64,000 nt of DNA. Origin: Sitta carolinensis. Its lineage: Eukaryota; Chordata; Aves; Passeriformes; Sittidae. The stretch covers positions 2,489,564-2,553,563 of the forward strand of contig CM063309.1 of NCBI GenBank assembly GCA_032173965.1. Reading direction: 5' to 3'. Within the stretch, counting starts at the first letter, position 1, and each line of letters starts with the position of its first letter. Below, one piece after another: positions 46,431 through 58,000 of this stretch. The notes under the pieces were generated by a model, which made no database searches, was not told the DNA's origin, and saw nothing but the letters and a program-made list of their open reading frames with translations. The position numbers and the translations under genes are program-made.

Positions 46431-46689
46431 CTGTGTGGTGGCCGAACCCCCACCCCGAACTCCCTCACTGGTTGGGGACGCTGGGCTCCCACTGGTCCAA
46501 ACTGGGATGCTCCGCCCGCTGCTCCGAGGGTTTGGGATCCCCAGGGGTGCGGGGTCGGTGCCCCCCGCGCCCCCCGCGCCCCGGGCGGGCGGAGCCGCTC
46601 CGGACCGTCCATCCCATCCCCCCGGGCCCGGGGAGCGCTCGGAGCTGCCGGGAGCCGTTCCCAGGAATGCGGGGTGGGAGGGAGCGAGG

Positions 46690-47215
46690 AGACAAAGGAA
46701 AGGGGTGGGGGGATCTGAATTGGGATGGGTTGGACTGGGATGGGATTCGGTGGGACAGGATAAAGTGAGAGTGGGAATAGGAGGGATAGGATGGGATTGA
46801 GAGATGGGATTGGGTGGGATTTGGATGGAATTGGGTGGGAGATAATAAAGTGGGATTGTGGTTGGATCGAGTGGGATAGATAGGGTGGGATAGGATAGGA
46901 TTGGAATGGGATAGGGATGGAATTGGGTGGAAGAGGATAAAGTGGGATTGGGGTGGGATTGGGTGGGAGATGACTAGGGTAGATAGGATAGGATAGGATA
47001 GGATAGGATAGGATAGGATAGGATAGGATAGGATAGGATAGGATAGGATAGGATAGGATAGGATAGGATAGGATAGGATAGGATAGGATGGGATTGAGAT
47101 GGGGTGGCTAGGGTGGGATAGAACGGGATAGGTTTGGATGGGATAGAATGGGATAGGATAAGGTGGATTAGGATGGAATTGGAACGGGATAGAATGGGGT
47201 TGGAATGGGATGGGA
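46690..47215. repeat. (GGATA)n microsatellite and flanking GGGATTGGGTGGGATA repeats
   Basis: The core 46978-47089 is about 22 perfect GGATA pentamers; both flanks are degenerate GGATTGGGATGGGA words that look like the parent sequence. Confidence 0.95.
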
Positions 47216-47879
47216 ATGGGGTGGTGGAAGCCTCAGCCCGGAGAGGAACCGCCCGCGGGGCCCGGCGGGGCCGGTGTCCCTCCCCCGGCTGCCGGGGTGG
47301 GGCTGCCCGGGCTCCGGGAGCTGCTGCCTTCCTCAGGCCTCTTCCTCCTTCTCTTAATTAGCTCTTAATTTGCATGGGGGACGTGTCTGTGCACGGCCGG
47401 GATCCCGGGCTGGAACAGCTCCCGGGAGGGGGAGGACCCCGGCACGGGGAAGAATTTTGGGATCCTGGAGTCTCCAGGAATCCCGGGAGAAGCGTCCGGG
47501 CACCCACAGAGGCAGCAGGGGTGGGGAGGGGGATCGGGGTCCCTGCCCCCTGGGAGGGACAGGTTTGGGGACCCCGGTGCGACCCCCCCAGAGCCACCCG
47601 GGTGCCTGAGCAGGAGGGGGAGCAGGCGAGGCTCGAGGCTCTTTCCCCAAATTCCTTGAACGCAGCTGATGTTTCCCAGCCCTGCTCTAGCTGGGGCGGG
47701 GGCCGATTTAAAGGCAGATTTGGATTTTTTAAAAATTGGGATTTATTTCAAAAGTAAAGGCTCCTTTTGGCAGAAACCCCTTTCCTTATGTTTGGGGTTT
47801 TTTTTTGCCAAAAGCTCCAGCAAAACTCTCCCAGGACTGCTGGGCCTCACTCCAGCTGGGGACTGGGGGGCACCTCCCC

Positions 47880-47985
47880 ATATAAACCAGTCCCAGTATA
47901 AACTACTCCCAGTATAAACCATTCCCAGTATAAACCAGTCCCAGTACAAACCATTCCCAATATAAACTCCCTCTCTCTTCCCAGC
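47880..47985. repeat. CCCAGTATAAACCATT array
   Basis: About six copies of a 16-base CCCAGTATAAACCATT unit. Confidence 0.9.
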
Positions 47986-48194
47986 CTCTCGGGGTCCTGT
48001 TTTCCCCCCACCAGTGCCCTGTGACCCCCCCCATCCCCAAACCCCAGGCTCTCCTTGAGGTGCTCAGGGACTCCTGGAGACCTCCCACCAAATCCAGTCC
48101 CGGAGGGTCCCGGGGGGTCCCGGGGTGCCGTGGGGGTCCCTCGGGCGGTCTCGGGGCTGTGCCTCCCCTCTATCGCTGAGCGCGGGGGTCCCCT

Positions 48195-48880
48195 CGTGAT
48201 GCGGGGTCCCGGTAGGGGGTCCCGGTGCGGGTCCCGGTAAGGGGTCCCGGTAAGGGGTCCCGATGCGGGGTCCCGCTAGGGGGTCCCGATGCGGGGTCCC
48301 GGTGCGGGGTCCCGGTGCGGGGTCCCGGTGCGGTCCGGGTAAGGGGCCCCGATTCGGGGTCCCGGTGCGGGGTCCCGGTAGGGGGTCCCGGTGTGGGGTC
48401 CCGGTAAGGGGTCCCGGTGCGGGTCCCGATGCGGGGTCCCAGTAAGGGGTCCCGGTAAGGGGTCCCGATGCGGGGTCCCGGTAAGGGGTCCCGATGCGGG
48501 GTCCCGATGCCGGGTCCCGATGCGGGGTCCCGGTAGGGGGTCCCGGTGCGGGGTCCCGGTGCGGGTACCGGTGCGGGGTCCCAGTAAGGGGTTCCGGTAA
48601 GGGGTCCCGGTGCGGGGTCCCGGTGCGGGTCCCGATGCGGGGTCCCGATGCGGGTCCCGATGCGGGGTCCCGGTAGGGGGTCCCGGTGCGGGTCCCGGTG
48701 CGGGGTCCCGGTGCGGGGTCCCAGTAAGGGGTTCCGGTAAGGGGTCCCGGGGCGGGGTCCCGGTGCGGGTCCCGATGCGGGGTCCCGATGCCGGGTCCCG
48801 ATGCGGGGTCCCGGTAAGGGGTCCCGGTGCAGGGTCCCGGTGCGGGTCCCGGTGCGGGGTCCCGGTGCGCGGGGAGCCGG
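48195..48880. repeat. GGGGTCCCGGTGC minisatellite upstream of RAPGEF3
   Basis: 13-base units GGGGTCCCGGTGC, GGGGTCCCGGTAA and GGGGTCCCGATGC, about 52 copies, ending about 160 bases upstream of the RAPGEF3 start codon. CpG-dense and G-tract-rich. Confidence 0.96.
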
Positions 48881-49048
48881 GGCGGGGCGGCGGGCGGAGC
48901 TCCCGCTCCCGGGGCGGGCCCGGCGCGGCGGCGGCGGCGGCGGCGGCGGCGGAGGATCCGCTCCCGAGCCCGGGCCCGTCCCGAGGAGCCGCCGAGCAGC
49001 CCCGGGGCCGCGATGGCCTCGCCCCCCCCCGCCGCCGCCGCCGCATGA
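48880..49048 (+). promoter_or_regulatory. RAPGEF3: RAPGEF3 CpG-rich 5' leader with an upstream ORF
   Basis: Very CpG-rich sequence with a (CGG)n run (about 48930-48950) precedes the start codon; no TATA box was seen. An upstream ATG at 49013-49015, with G at -3 and +4, opens an 11-codon frame of mostly Pro and Ala. Its TGA (49046-49048) overlaps the main ATG (49045-49047) as ATGA. The main ATG has a weaker context (C at -3, A at +4). This arrangement would be expected to damp or gate translation of the long isoform. Confidence 0.5.
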
Positions 49049-52000
49049 AGGTGCGCGGGGCCGGGCCGGGGGCAGCGGTCGGGGGGGCGCGGAGGGGCGC
49101 GGGGCCGGGGCGAGCGGGGCCGGAGCCGGGCAGCGCCGCCGCCGCCGCCCCCTCGCAGCCCCCCGGGGGTCCCGGCGCGGACGGAGCCCGGCTCTCGGGG
49201 CTGCTCAGGAAGATGCACTTGTTCCGGAGCTCCAGCTACGAGGTGCGGCTGGAGGGGGCCGGGGGGAGCCTGCCCCGCATCCAGGGGATCCGCTGGGTGA
49301 GTGGGGAGCGTGTCTGGAATCCCGGGGATCCACTGGGAGAGTGAGGGGAGCGTGTCTGGAATCCCGGGGATCCACTGGGAGAGTGAGGGGAGCGTGTCCT
49401 GAATCCCGAGGATCCACTGGGGGAGTGAGGAGTGGGGGAGCATGTCTGGAATCCCGGGAATCCACTGGGGGAGTGGGGGGAGCGTGTCCCAAATCCAGGG
49501 GATCACTGGGGGAATGGGGAGCGTGTCTGGAATCCCGGGAATCCGCTGGGGAGTGTGGGAGCGCGTCTGGAATCCTGGGGATCCTCTGGGGGAATAGGGA
49601 ATGGGGCCGGGGGTCCCCCCAGCCCCCGGGAATCCGGGGAGCAGGGGAGGGCAGGGAGCGCAGGAGTGCGGGGAGCCAGGTGAGGGTGGAAGGAGCCAGG
49701 TGAGGGCACGGGGAGTGAAGCCAGGCGTGCAGGGAGCCAGGTGAAGGAGCAGGGAGTTAAGCCAGGCATGCAGGTGAGGGTACGGGGAGCCAGGTGAGGG
49801 AGGAAGGAACCAGGTGAGGGCACACGGAGTGAAGCCAGGCGTGCAGGGAGCCAGGTGAGGGCACAAGGGGCCCCGTGAGGGCACAAGGGGCCAGGTGAGG
49901 GCACAAGGGGCCAGGTGAGGCTGCAGGTGAGCTGTGCACTTCCCCAGCCGCCCGTCCCGGGCCCGTCTCTGGGCGGAGCGGAGCGGAACGCGCGGCCAGG
50001 CGTGAAGCCAGCCCTGTGCCAGGTGCCCGGCGGCGCATCCCGGCCCGGCCGCCGGCAGGAAGGACATTCCCGGGGTGACATTCCCGGGGGGACATTCTCG
50101 GGGGACATTCCTGGGGGTACAATCCCAGGGAGACATTCCCGGCGCTCCCCCACAGCAGGGATTTGTCCCTTGGCGTTGCGTGCGCTCTGAGCTCGGGGGT
50201 CCCGGGGGATGCCGAGCCCCCATCCGGGGAGATGCAGAGCCCAAATTCGGGGGATACCGAGCCCAAATTAGGGGGGATACCGAGCCCAAATTAGGGGGAT
50301 ACCGAGCCCAAATTAGGGGGGATACCGAGCCCAAATTAGGGGGGATGCCGAGCCCCAATTAGGGGGGATGCCAAGCCCCCTCCCCGGGGGATGCCGAGCC
50401 CAAATTAGGGGGGATACTGAGCCCAAATTAGGGGGGATGCCGAGCCCCCGTCTTGGGGGATGCAGAGCCCAAATTCGGGGGGATGTCAAGCCCCCTCCCC
50501 GGGGGATGTCGACCCCGTCCGGCGGCCGCGCCTGCGGAGGCTGCGGATGGGCGCGGACTTTCTCCGGAGCCGTAAAGCCCGAAATAGCCCCGCTTGTTTT
50601 CCTCGGGATCCCAAACAAAAGCGGCCGCGAGCGCGGAACGGCCGCTGGCGGCCTTGGCCCGGCGCCCGGCACTGCCGGAATCCTGGAGAAAAGCAGGATC
50701 CCGGCGTGTCCCGTGGGCAGGAAGATGGAAAAGGCAACTCCTTAGGAAACCGCTTGGAGCGACGCCGTGACAAGGCGGGGGGGGGGCCGGGGGGCGTCCT
50801 GCAGGTCCCGAGCCGGGGCTGGATGCTCCAGGGAAGGAGCTTTGGGGGACAAACGGGAGGGTTCTGGTGATTCCAGAGCCGCCCTGGCAGCGCCGGGAAG
50901 GAGGAATCTGATCCTTGAGCGGGATTTTTGTGTCTGTTTTGGTGTCCTTGGAGCGTGTCCCGGGGCACGGCCTGGCTCTGTGCCCCAAGGACAGCAGGGG
51001 GACAGCAGAGGCCCCTTGGGGACCGGGGCAGCGTGGGGTGACACGAACGGTGCACCCACGGGGTGACAGGAACCTCCTGCACCCACGGGTGACAGGGACC
51101 TCCGGCTCGCACGGGGGTGACCCCTCCGTGTCCCCGCAGCCGCCTCCCGGCTCCCGTCCGCAAACATTTGCTCGGAGCCGTTCCCGCTCCCCGCCGCCGT
51201 CACGGGGCTCGGCAGAGTTTGCAGAGCGCCTGAGTCACCGTGTCCCTGCCTTGGGGACAGTGTGGCCAGGCCAGCAGCGGTGTCCCAGCCTTGGGGACAG
51301 CACCGCAGGCTCAGGAGCAGCGTCCCAACCTCGGTGACCCCATGGCCAGGTGATTTCCCCGGGACCTGCGGTGTTCCCAGAGCCGCTCCTCGAATTCCTC
51401 CTGAGCCGTTGCAAAGTGCTGCGAGCAGCTGGAGGCTCAGCCCTGAGGATCCTGCACTAATTAACTCGGCTCCCTTAATTGGGCCCTTCCACCCGGACCG
51501 TCCCCCTGCGCTGGGATCGCTCCGGAGCCCGCGGGGCTCCCCGGAGCCGCCGCTTTTCGGGGACCCTCCCGGGAAGCTGCGGAGCCGGGAATCCCCGGAG
51601 GGGACCCCGAAATCCCCCCGGGTGTCCCTCGGAGGCCGTGCCCCGTGCCGGGTGAGCGCTCCCGGGGCCGGGAACTGGTCTGACGGGTGCGGGCCCGGGT
51701 TGTTTATCCAGGGCCGTGGCCAGGAGGGAGCCCGGGAGCCGCGGGCAGCGCCGGAGCTCGGCCACCTTTGCCCCGCGCTGCGGGCGGGGCTGCGGGGCTC
51801 GGCCCTCCGTGCGTCTGCTTGTACCTGGAGCATCCCCGAGGGGCGCAGCTGGGAGGAAAACGAGCTCGGGAGCGGGGACTGGAGTGTGGGAAATGGGTGC
51901 TGGATTCAGGAAATTGGTGCTGGGGTAAAGAACTGGGTGCTGGGGTCAGGATTTGGGTTCTAGGTTGAGGATTTGGGTGCTGGGTTCAGGATTTGGGTTC

Positions 52001-55000
52001 TAGGTTGAGAATTTAGGTGTTGGGTTCAGGATTTGTGTGCTGAGTTCAGGATTTGTGTGCTGGATTCAGGATTTAGGTGCTGGGTACAGGATTTGGGTTC
52101 TAGCTTGAGGATTTGCGTGCTGGATTCAGGATCTCCCCCTACACCTGGTGAAGATCTGGGGCTGCTCTGGGGCTACCAGGAAATCCTCCCCCCCCCAGCT
52201 CTGTGGGGTGAGGGGGCACAGCAGAGCCCCCCCAGCCACCAACCCCCTCCCCTTTGGTTTTCCAGACCCCGCTCCTGGACTCGGAATCCAGCCTGGACTA
52301 TGGACACAGCATCATCCAGGTGGGGGGGCCGGGGACGCGAATCTGGGGAGGCTGGGGGGGTGTTGAGGGGCCGGAGCACCCCCAAATCCCGGTGCCCCCA
52401 CAAATCCCAGAGCGCCCCCTTATCCCACAGCCATCGGCATGGGCCGGCCGCTCCTTGGGCTCAGGCATTCCTGGGTGTGGGCGACGGCACTCCAGGGGCA
52501 CTGTCGGGACAGGCGACAGCCCAGCCCCTCACCCACGACCTCCCTTGCCCCCCTCCCACCCTCAGGCGTCCTCGGAGAAGATCTGGAGGGCCGGCAAGCT
52601 CCTCTTCGCCCACCTCAGCAGCTCCCGACCCGGCCTCATCCGCGACCACAAACACCACCTGCGGCACCACCGGTGGGCCGGGGGCTCGGGTGGACCCCTG
52701 GGGGGGGATCCGGGGGTGCTGCCCCGGGGGGTTCTCACGCCCTGTGCCCCCCTCCCCAGGCAGTGCTGCTCGGGGAAGGAGCTGGTGGATTGGCTGCTGA
52801 GCGCCGGCGTCGCCGTCCAGACGCGCGGCCAGGCCGTGGGCATCGGGCAGGTGCTGGTGGACGGAGGGGTCCTGACCCACGGTGAGCACTCCGGGGGTCT
52901 CCGGGAGGGGGGTCTCTAGAGTGGTGCAGAGCCGAGCTGACTGCCGCTGCCGCCCCGCAGTGAGGCAGGAGTGGCACTTCCAGGACAAGGAGACGCAGTT
53001 TTACCGCTTCGCCGAGCTGGAGCTGAGCCCCGAGGCGGGCGCGGGGCCGCGGGACCCCGAGGAGCTGCTGGAGGCTCTGGGGTTCCTGGCCCAGCTGGGC
53101 CCCGACGCGCTGCTCTCCATGGCCCTGCGCAAGCCGTGAGTGCCCCCCCCGGGGGCTCCTCTGGACCTCCCGGGCTCCTTTTGGACCCTGCCCGGGGGGG
53201 CTGGGGCAGCCAAGGCGGTGCTGAGGGTGGGGTGGCCCGATGTTGTCACCCGAGGGGGCAGAGGGGTTGGGGAGGGGGTGTTGGGGAGGGGGGGTTGAGC
53301 CCTGACGCCCCCTGCCCCTCCCAGGCCCGCCCAGCGCACGCAGGATGAGCTGGAGTTGATCTTTGAGGAGTTGCTTCACATCAAAGCCGTGGCTCATCTC
53401 TCCAACTCGGTGAGCGCGGCCGCGTCTCCAAACCCTGCGGGGTCGGGGTGTCCCTGGGCCCCCTAACCCCAAATCCTCCTAAATCTCATCGATTCCTGTC
53501 TCCAAACCCTGCAGGGCTGGGGTGTCCCCTGAGCTGCTGTTGGGCCCCCCAAATCCTCCTGAATCCCATCAATTCCCGCCCAGGCACCCTCCCCTGCTCC
53601 CCAAATCTTTCTGCACCCCTTCCCTTCCTATCCAAGCATCGTCTCTGTGCCTCCCCTTGCCCCCCCCCCTCATTTCCCGAGTCCCCGTGTCCCCCCCTGG
53701 TGACAGGGCTGTCCCCTGGCTCAGGTCAAGCGGGAGCTGGCGGCCGTGCTGATGTTCGAGGGGCACCAGCGCGCGGGCACCGTCCGTGAGTCACGGGGGG
53801 CACTCGGGGGTCCCCAGCCTGGGGGACACCGGAGCCGACCCCAAAATTGTGGCTTTTCCTCCCCCCCTTCTTTTGGCCCAGTGTTCAGCCAAGGGGACAA
53901 AGGCACCTCCTGGTACATCATCTGGAAGGGCTCGGTGAACGTGGTCACCCACGGCAAGGTGGGTTTGTCCCCGTGCGGGAGGGGACACCCCAGGGTCACC
54001 TCCCTCAGACCCCCGGTGTCCCCAGGGTTTGGGGGCCACCCTGCACTCCAGGGACCCCCCAATGTCCCCATCCCTCACTCCTCGATGTCCCCAGGGCTTG
54101 GTGGCCACCCCGCACTCTGGGGACACCTCGGGGACACCCCAATGTCCCCATCCCTCACCCTGCACTCCAGAGACCCCCAATGTCCCCATCCCTCACCCCC
54201 CGGTGTCCCCAGGGCTTGGTGGCCACCCTGCACGAGGGGGATGACTTCGGGCAGCTGGCGCTGGTGAACGACGCCCCTCGGGCGGCCACCATCCTCCTGC
54301 GCGAGGACAATTGTCACTTCCTGCGCGTGGACAAGCACGACTTCAACCGCATCCTCAAGGTGGGGCCCGGCGGGATTTTTTGGGGGGGATTTTTTTGGGA
54401 ATCCCGGCCGGGCTGACGGCGGGCTCGGCCCCCAGGACGTGGAGGCCAACACGGTGCGGCTGAAGGAACACGGCAAGGTGGTGCTGGTGCTGCAGAAGGA
54501 CCTGCAGGGCGGCAGCGGCCAGGCGGCCTCGGCGCGGAGCAGCAGGTGACACCCCTGTCCCTGTCCCACTCACAGCAGGTGACACCCCTGTCCCTGTCCC
54601 ACTCGCAGCAGGTGACACCCCTGTCCCTGTCCCACTCGCAGCAGGTGACAGTGCTGTGCCCCTCGGGGCAGGTGACACCCGTGTCCTTGTGCCCTTCGGG
54701 GCAGGTGCCACCGCTGTCCTTGTCCCCCTTATGGCAGGTGACACCCCTGTCCCCTTTCCCCTTTTGGCAGGTGACACCTCTGTCCCCGTCCCCTTTTGGC
54801 AGGTGACACCCCTGTCCTTGTCCTCCTTTTGGCAGGTGACACCCCTGTCCTTGCCCCCTTTTGGCAGGTGACACCCCTGTCCCCATCCCCTTTTGGCAGG
54901 TGACACCCCTGTCCTTGTCCCCCTTTTGACAGGTGACACCCCCGTCCTTGTCCCACTCACAGCAGGTGACACCCCCATCCCTGTCCCATTTTTGGCAGGT

Positions 55001-58000
55001 GACACTGCTGTCCCCATCCCCCTCATTGCAGGTGACACCCCTGTCCTTGTCCCCCTTTTGGCAGGTGACACCCTCATCCCTCCCACTGTAGGTGACACCC
55101 CCGTCCTTGTCCCCCTCACAGCAGGTGACGCCCCCATCCCCCTTTTGGCAGGTGACACCCCCGTCCCTGTCCCCTGACCAGCAGGTGACACCGCTGTCCC
55201 CCTCCCCGTCCCCCGAGCAGCCCCCGCCGCTCCTCTGCCCCTCCCTCGGGGCAGTTTTGGGGACCCCGCCCGTGCTGCCAGCGCCGCCCCTCGTGTGCCC
55301 GCAGGTACCTGGTGATGGCCGGCACGCCCGAGAAGATCCTGGAGCACCTGCTGGAGTTCATGAGGCTCGACGCCACCCTCTACGACCCCGTGGGTAGGTG
55401 CGGGTGTCCCCATGTCCCACCCGGAGATGGGGGTCCTCATCACCCGGTGGCCAACCGCAAATTCCTGCTCGCCCCACCCTGAAATCGCTGCGAAATCCCC
55501 AAAACGCGGGGCCGGGCGCAGCTGCGGGGGGGGAGCGGCGCCTCTCGCTCTCCCTCTGCCTCCGGAGCTGGGAAACCGGGCGAGCCGGGAGCCAGGAGAT
55601 GTCCCCAGCGGGTCACAAATGCCTCGGAGACGGCTCCTGCCGATCCCCGGGCTTCGCCTTCCCACCGGGACGATTTAGGAACAAAATCCTGCCCAGGCAG
55701 GGCACGGGGGACCCTGGGCCGCCCGGCGAGTTGGGGACAGCAGTGACGGTGGCCCTGTCCCTCGCAGACACGCTGCTGGGGGATTTCCTGCTCACCTACA
55801 CCGTGTTCATGCCGACCTCGCAGCTCTGCCGGGCCCTGCTGCACCAGTATCCTTCTGCTGCCGGGAACTGGGGGGACTGGGCTCTGCCACACGCCGGGGA
55901 CGCGCTCAGCCCTGTCCTTGTCACCTCGAGGGGAAGCCCCAAATCCCCTTTTAGAGCTGTTGGGCGCACCCCCCTCTCCCGGGGTGTCATCCCTGCGGGT
56001 CCCTGCCCCTCTCCACCTTTTACTGGTGCCCTTGACTGGTCCCAGTTTCCGCGCGGAGCCGCTGGAGGGCTCGGAGCAGGACAAGGCCGCCTATTCCCTG
56101 CGGAAGAGGCGGAAAATCCTGCGGCTCGTCAGCCAGTGGGTGCTGCTCTACGGGCGGCTGCTGCAGGGCGACCGCAGCACCACGGCGCTGCTGCAGGTAC
56201 GGCCGGGGGGACACGGCGGGGACCCGGCGGGGACAGCCCCGCGCTCACCCCCGGACCCCCTGTCCCCGCAGAACCTGGCGGACCTGGCGAGCCGGGACCC
56301 TCAGCTGGGCGGGCTGAGCCAGGAGCAGGGCCAGGAGCGGCGGCGACCCCGAGCGTGAGTCCCCCCGGTGTCCCCCGGTGCCCCCCGATGGCACCGCGGG
56401 TGCCCGCGCTTCGCTGGGGAGATTTTGGGGCGGCTCTGGCCTCACCTTGTCCCCGGTGTGGGGGTCCCGGCTGTGGGCAGGGTGTCACACGCAGCCGGGT
56501 GGGGCAGGGGGTCCCGAGGGTGGCCGGGACCCCCGGGGGTGGCCGGGATTCCTGGATTGGCCGGTCCCGGTTCTGTTCCCAGCGGGAACGGCGGCTCCAT
56601 CCTCCCCCTTCCCCTCCCTCAGGCTGGAGAACGGTGACGGCAGCGTGTCCCCCCAGCCCAAGGTAGGGACCTCTGAGGGGGTGGCAGGGCAGGGTTTGTG
56701 TCCCCTCCGCCCTTTGGGGACCCGCATCCTCCTCTCTGCGCCGCCTTCCGCAGGCGCGGAGCTCGGGAATGTGGCTCGGGAGCGCCGAGGACGCGATGCT
56801 GGACAGCACCTGCGCCCTGCGAGCCCAGGACAAAGGTAGTGCCGCCTCGGCGGGGATCGTCCCCTGCGCTGCGGGGACACTGAGGTCCCTTTTGTCCCCC
56901 GCCAGTACCCTACGAGATCTTCCGGGCCGACCACTCGTGCCTGGTGTCGGTGCTGCCTGTGAACGCCTCGGTGCGGGACGTGCTGCGGGCCCTGGCGCCA
57001 CGGCTGGGCCGGGACCGGGAGCACGTCCTGGTCAAGGTGAACTCGGCCGGAGGTGAGGGGGCTCCCCCGGGGGTGGCTTTGTAGCCGTGGCCAGCCGGGA
57101 TGTGTCCCCTCCTCCTCCATGCCGGCGCGCCGTTCCCTCCCCGCAGACCGAGCCGTGCTGCCGCCCGAGGCCCTGGGGGTGTTCACGGCGCTGGGGCTCA
57201 ACGAGCGGCTCTTCGTGGTCAGCACGGACGAGCTGGGCAACCTGGTGAGTGCGGGGAGGGGGGCCGGGGTGGGCAGCACCGCGCAGACCCCCCCAGAGGG
57301 GATGATTTGGGGTGTGCGTCCCTCCCGCGCTTCTCCCGGGCTGCGCTGAGGGCAGGAGGGCTCAGGGGTCTTCTCCCGTGTCCAGACCCCCCACCCTGAG
57401 CAGCTGGGCCCCCACGCCGGCTCCTCGGACAGCCTGGACCTGATCAGCTCCAAGGACCTGGCCAGCCACCTCACCGACTACGACTGGAACCTCTTCAAGA
57501 GCATCCACCAGGTGCGGCCCGCGGCGGGAGCGCGGCCGGGAGCGGGTTGGGGAGGGGGCTCGAGCGGCCCCTCACCTGCCAGCTCTGCCAGGTGGAAATG
57601 ATCCACTACATCGTGGGACCGCAGAGGTTCCACGAGGTCAGCACGGCCAACCTGGCGCGGGTGATGCGGCGCTTCAACGAGCTGCAGTTCTGGGTGGCCA
57701 CCGAGCTGTGCCTGTGCCCCGAGCTCGGGCGGCGGGCGCAGCTCCTCCGCAAGTTCATCAAGCTGGCGGCGCAGTGAGTCCCTGTCCCGGCCTCTGTCCC
57801 TGTCCCTGTCCTTGTCCCCGTCCCTGACCCGTCCCCGCCTGCAGCCTCAAGGAGCAGAAGAACCTGAATTCCTTCTTCGCGGTGATGTTCGGTGTAGCAA
57901 CACGGCCGTGACTCGACTGGCCAAGACTTGGGAGGTGACGGCGCGGGGACGGTGTGTGGGGGACAATGGGGGCACAGCCAGGGAGGTCTGGGGGGTGGGA

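Larger units (their letters stand above)
41830..48880. other. Spacer between SLC48A1 and RAPGEF3
   Basis: Both genes point away from this spacer, so it is a divergent promoter region of about 7.3 kb. It contains promoter-side arrays at both ends, two CR1 fragments flanking a (GAGAAG)n microsatellite, an AT-rich enhancer-like block at 45.0-45.48 kb and a (GGATA)n array. No coding exon was recognised. Confidence 0.6.

Noticed and set aside
48064..50358. 764-codon open frame on the minus strand
   Set aside because: It is the GGGGTCCCGGTGC and related arrays read without stops, antisense to RAPGEF3 exon 1; repetitive, no domain.
57889..57935. A GT donor inside RAPGEF3 exon 21 (TTCG|GTGTAG) as an explanation for the frame break
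   Set aside because: The coding sequence resumes within five bases, far too short for an intron; a one-base indel is simpler.
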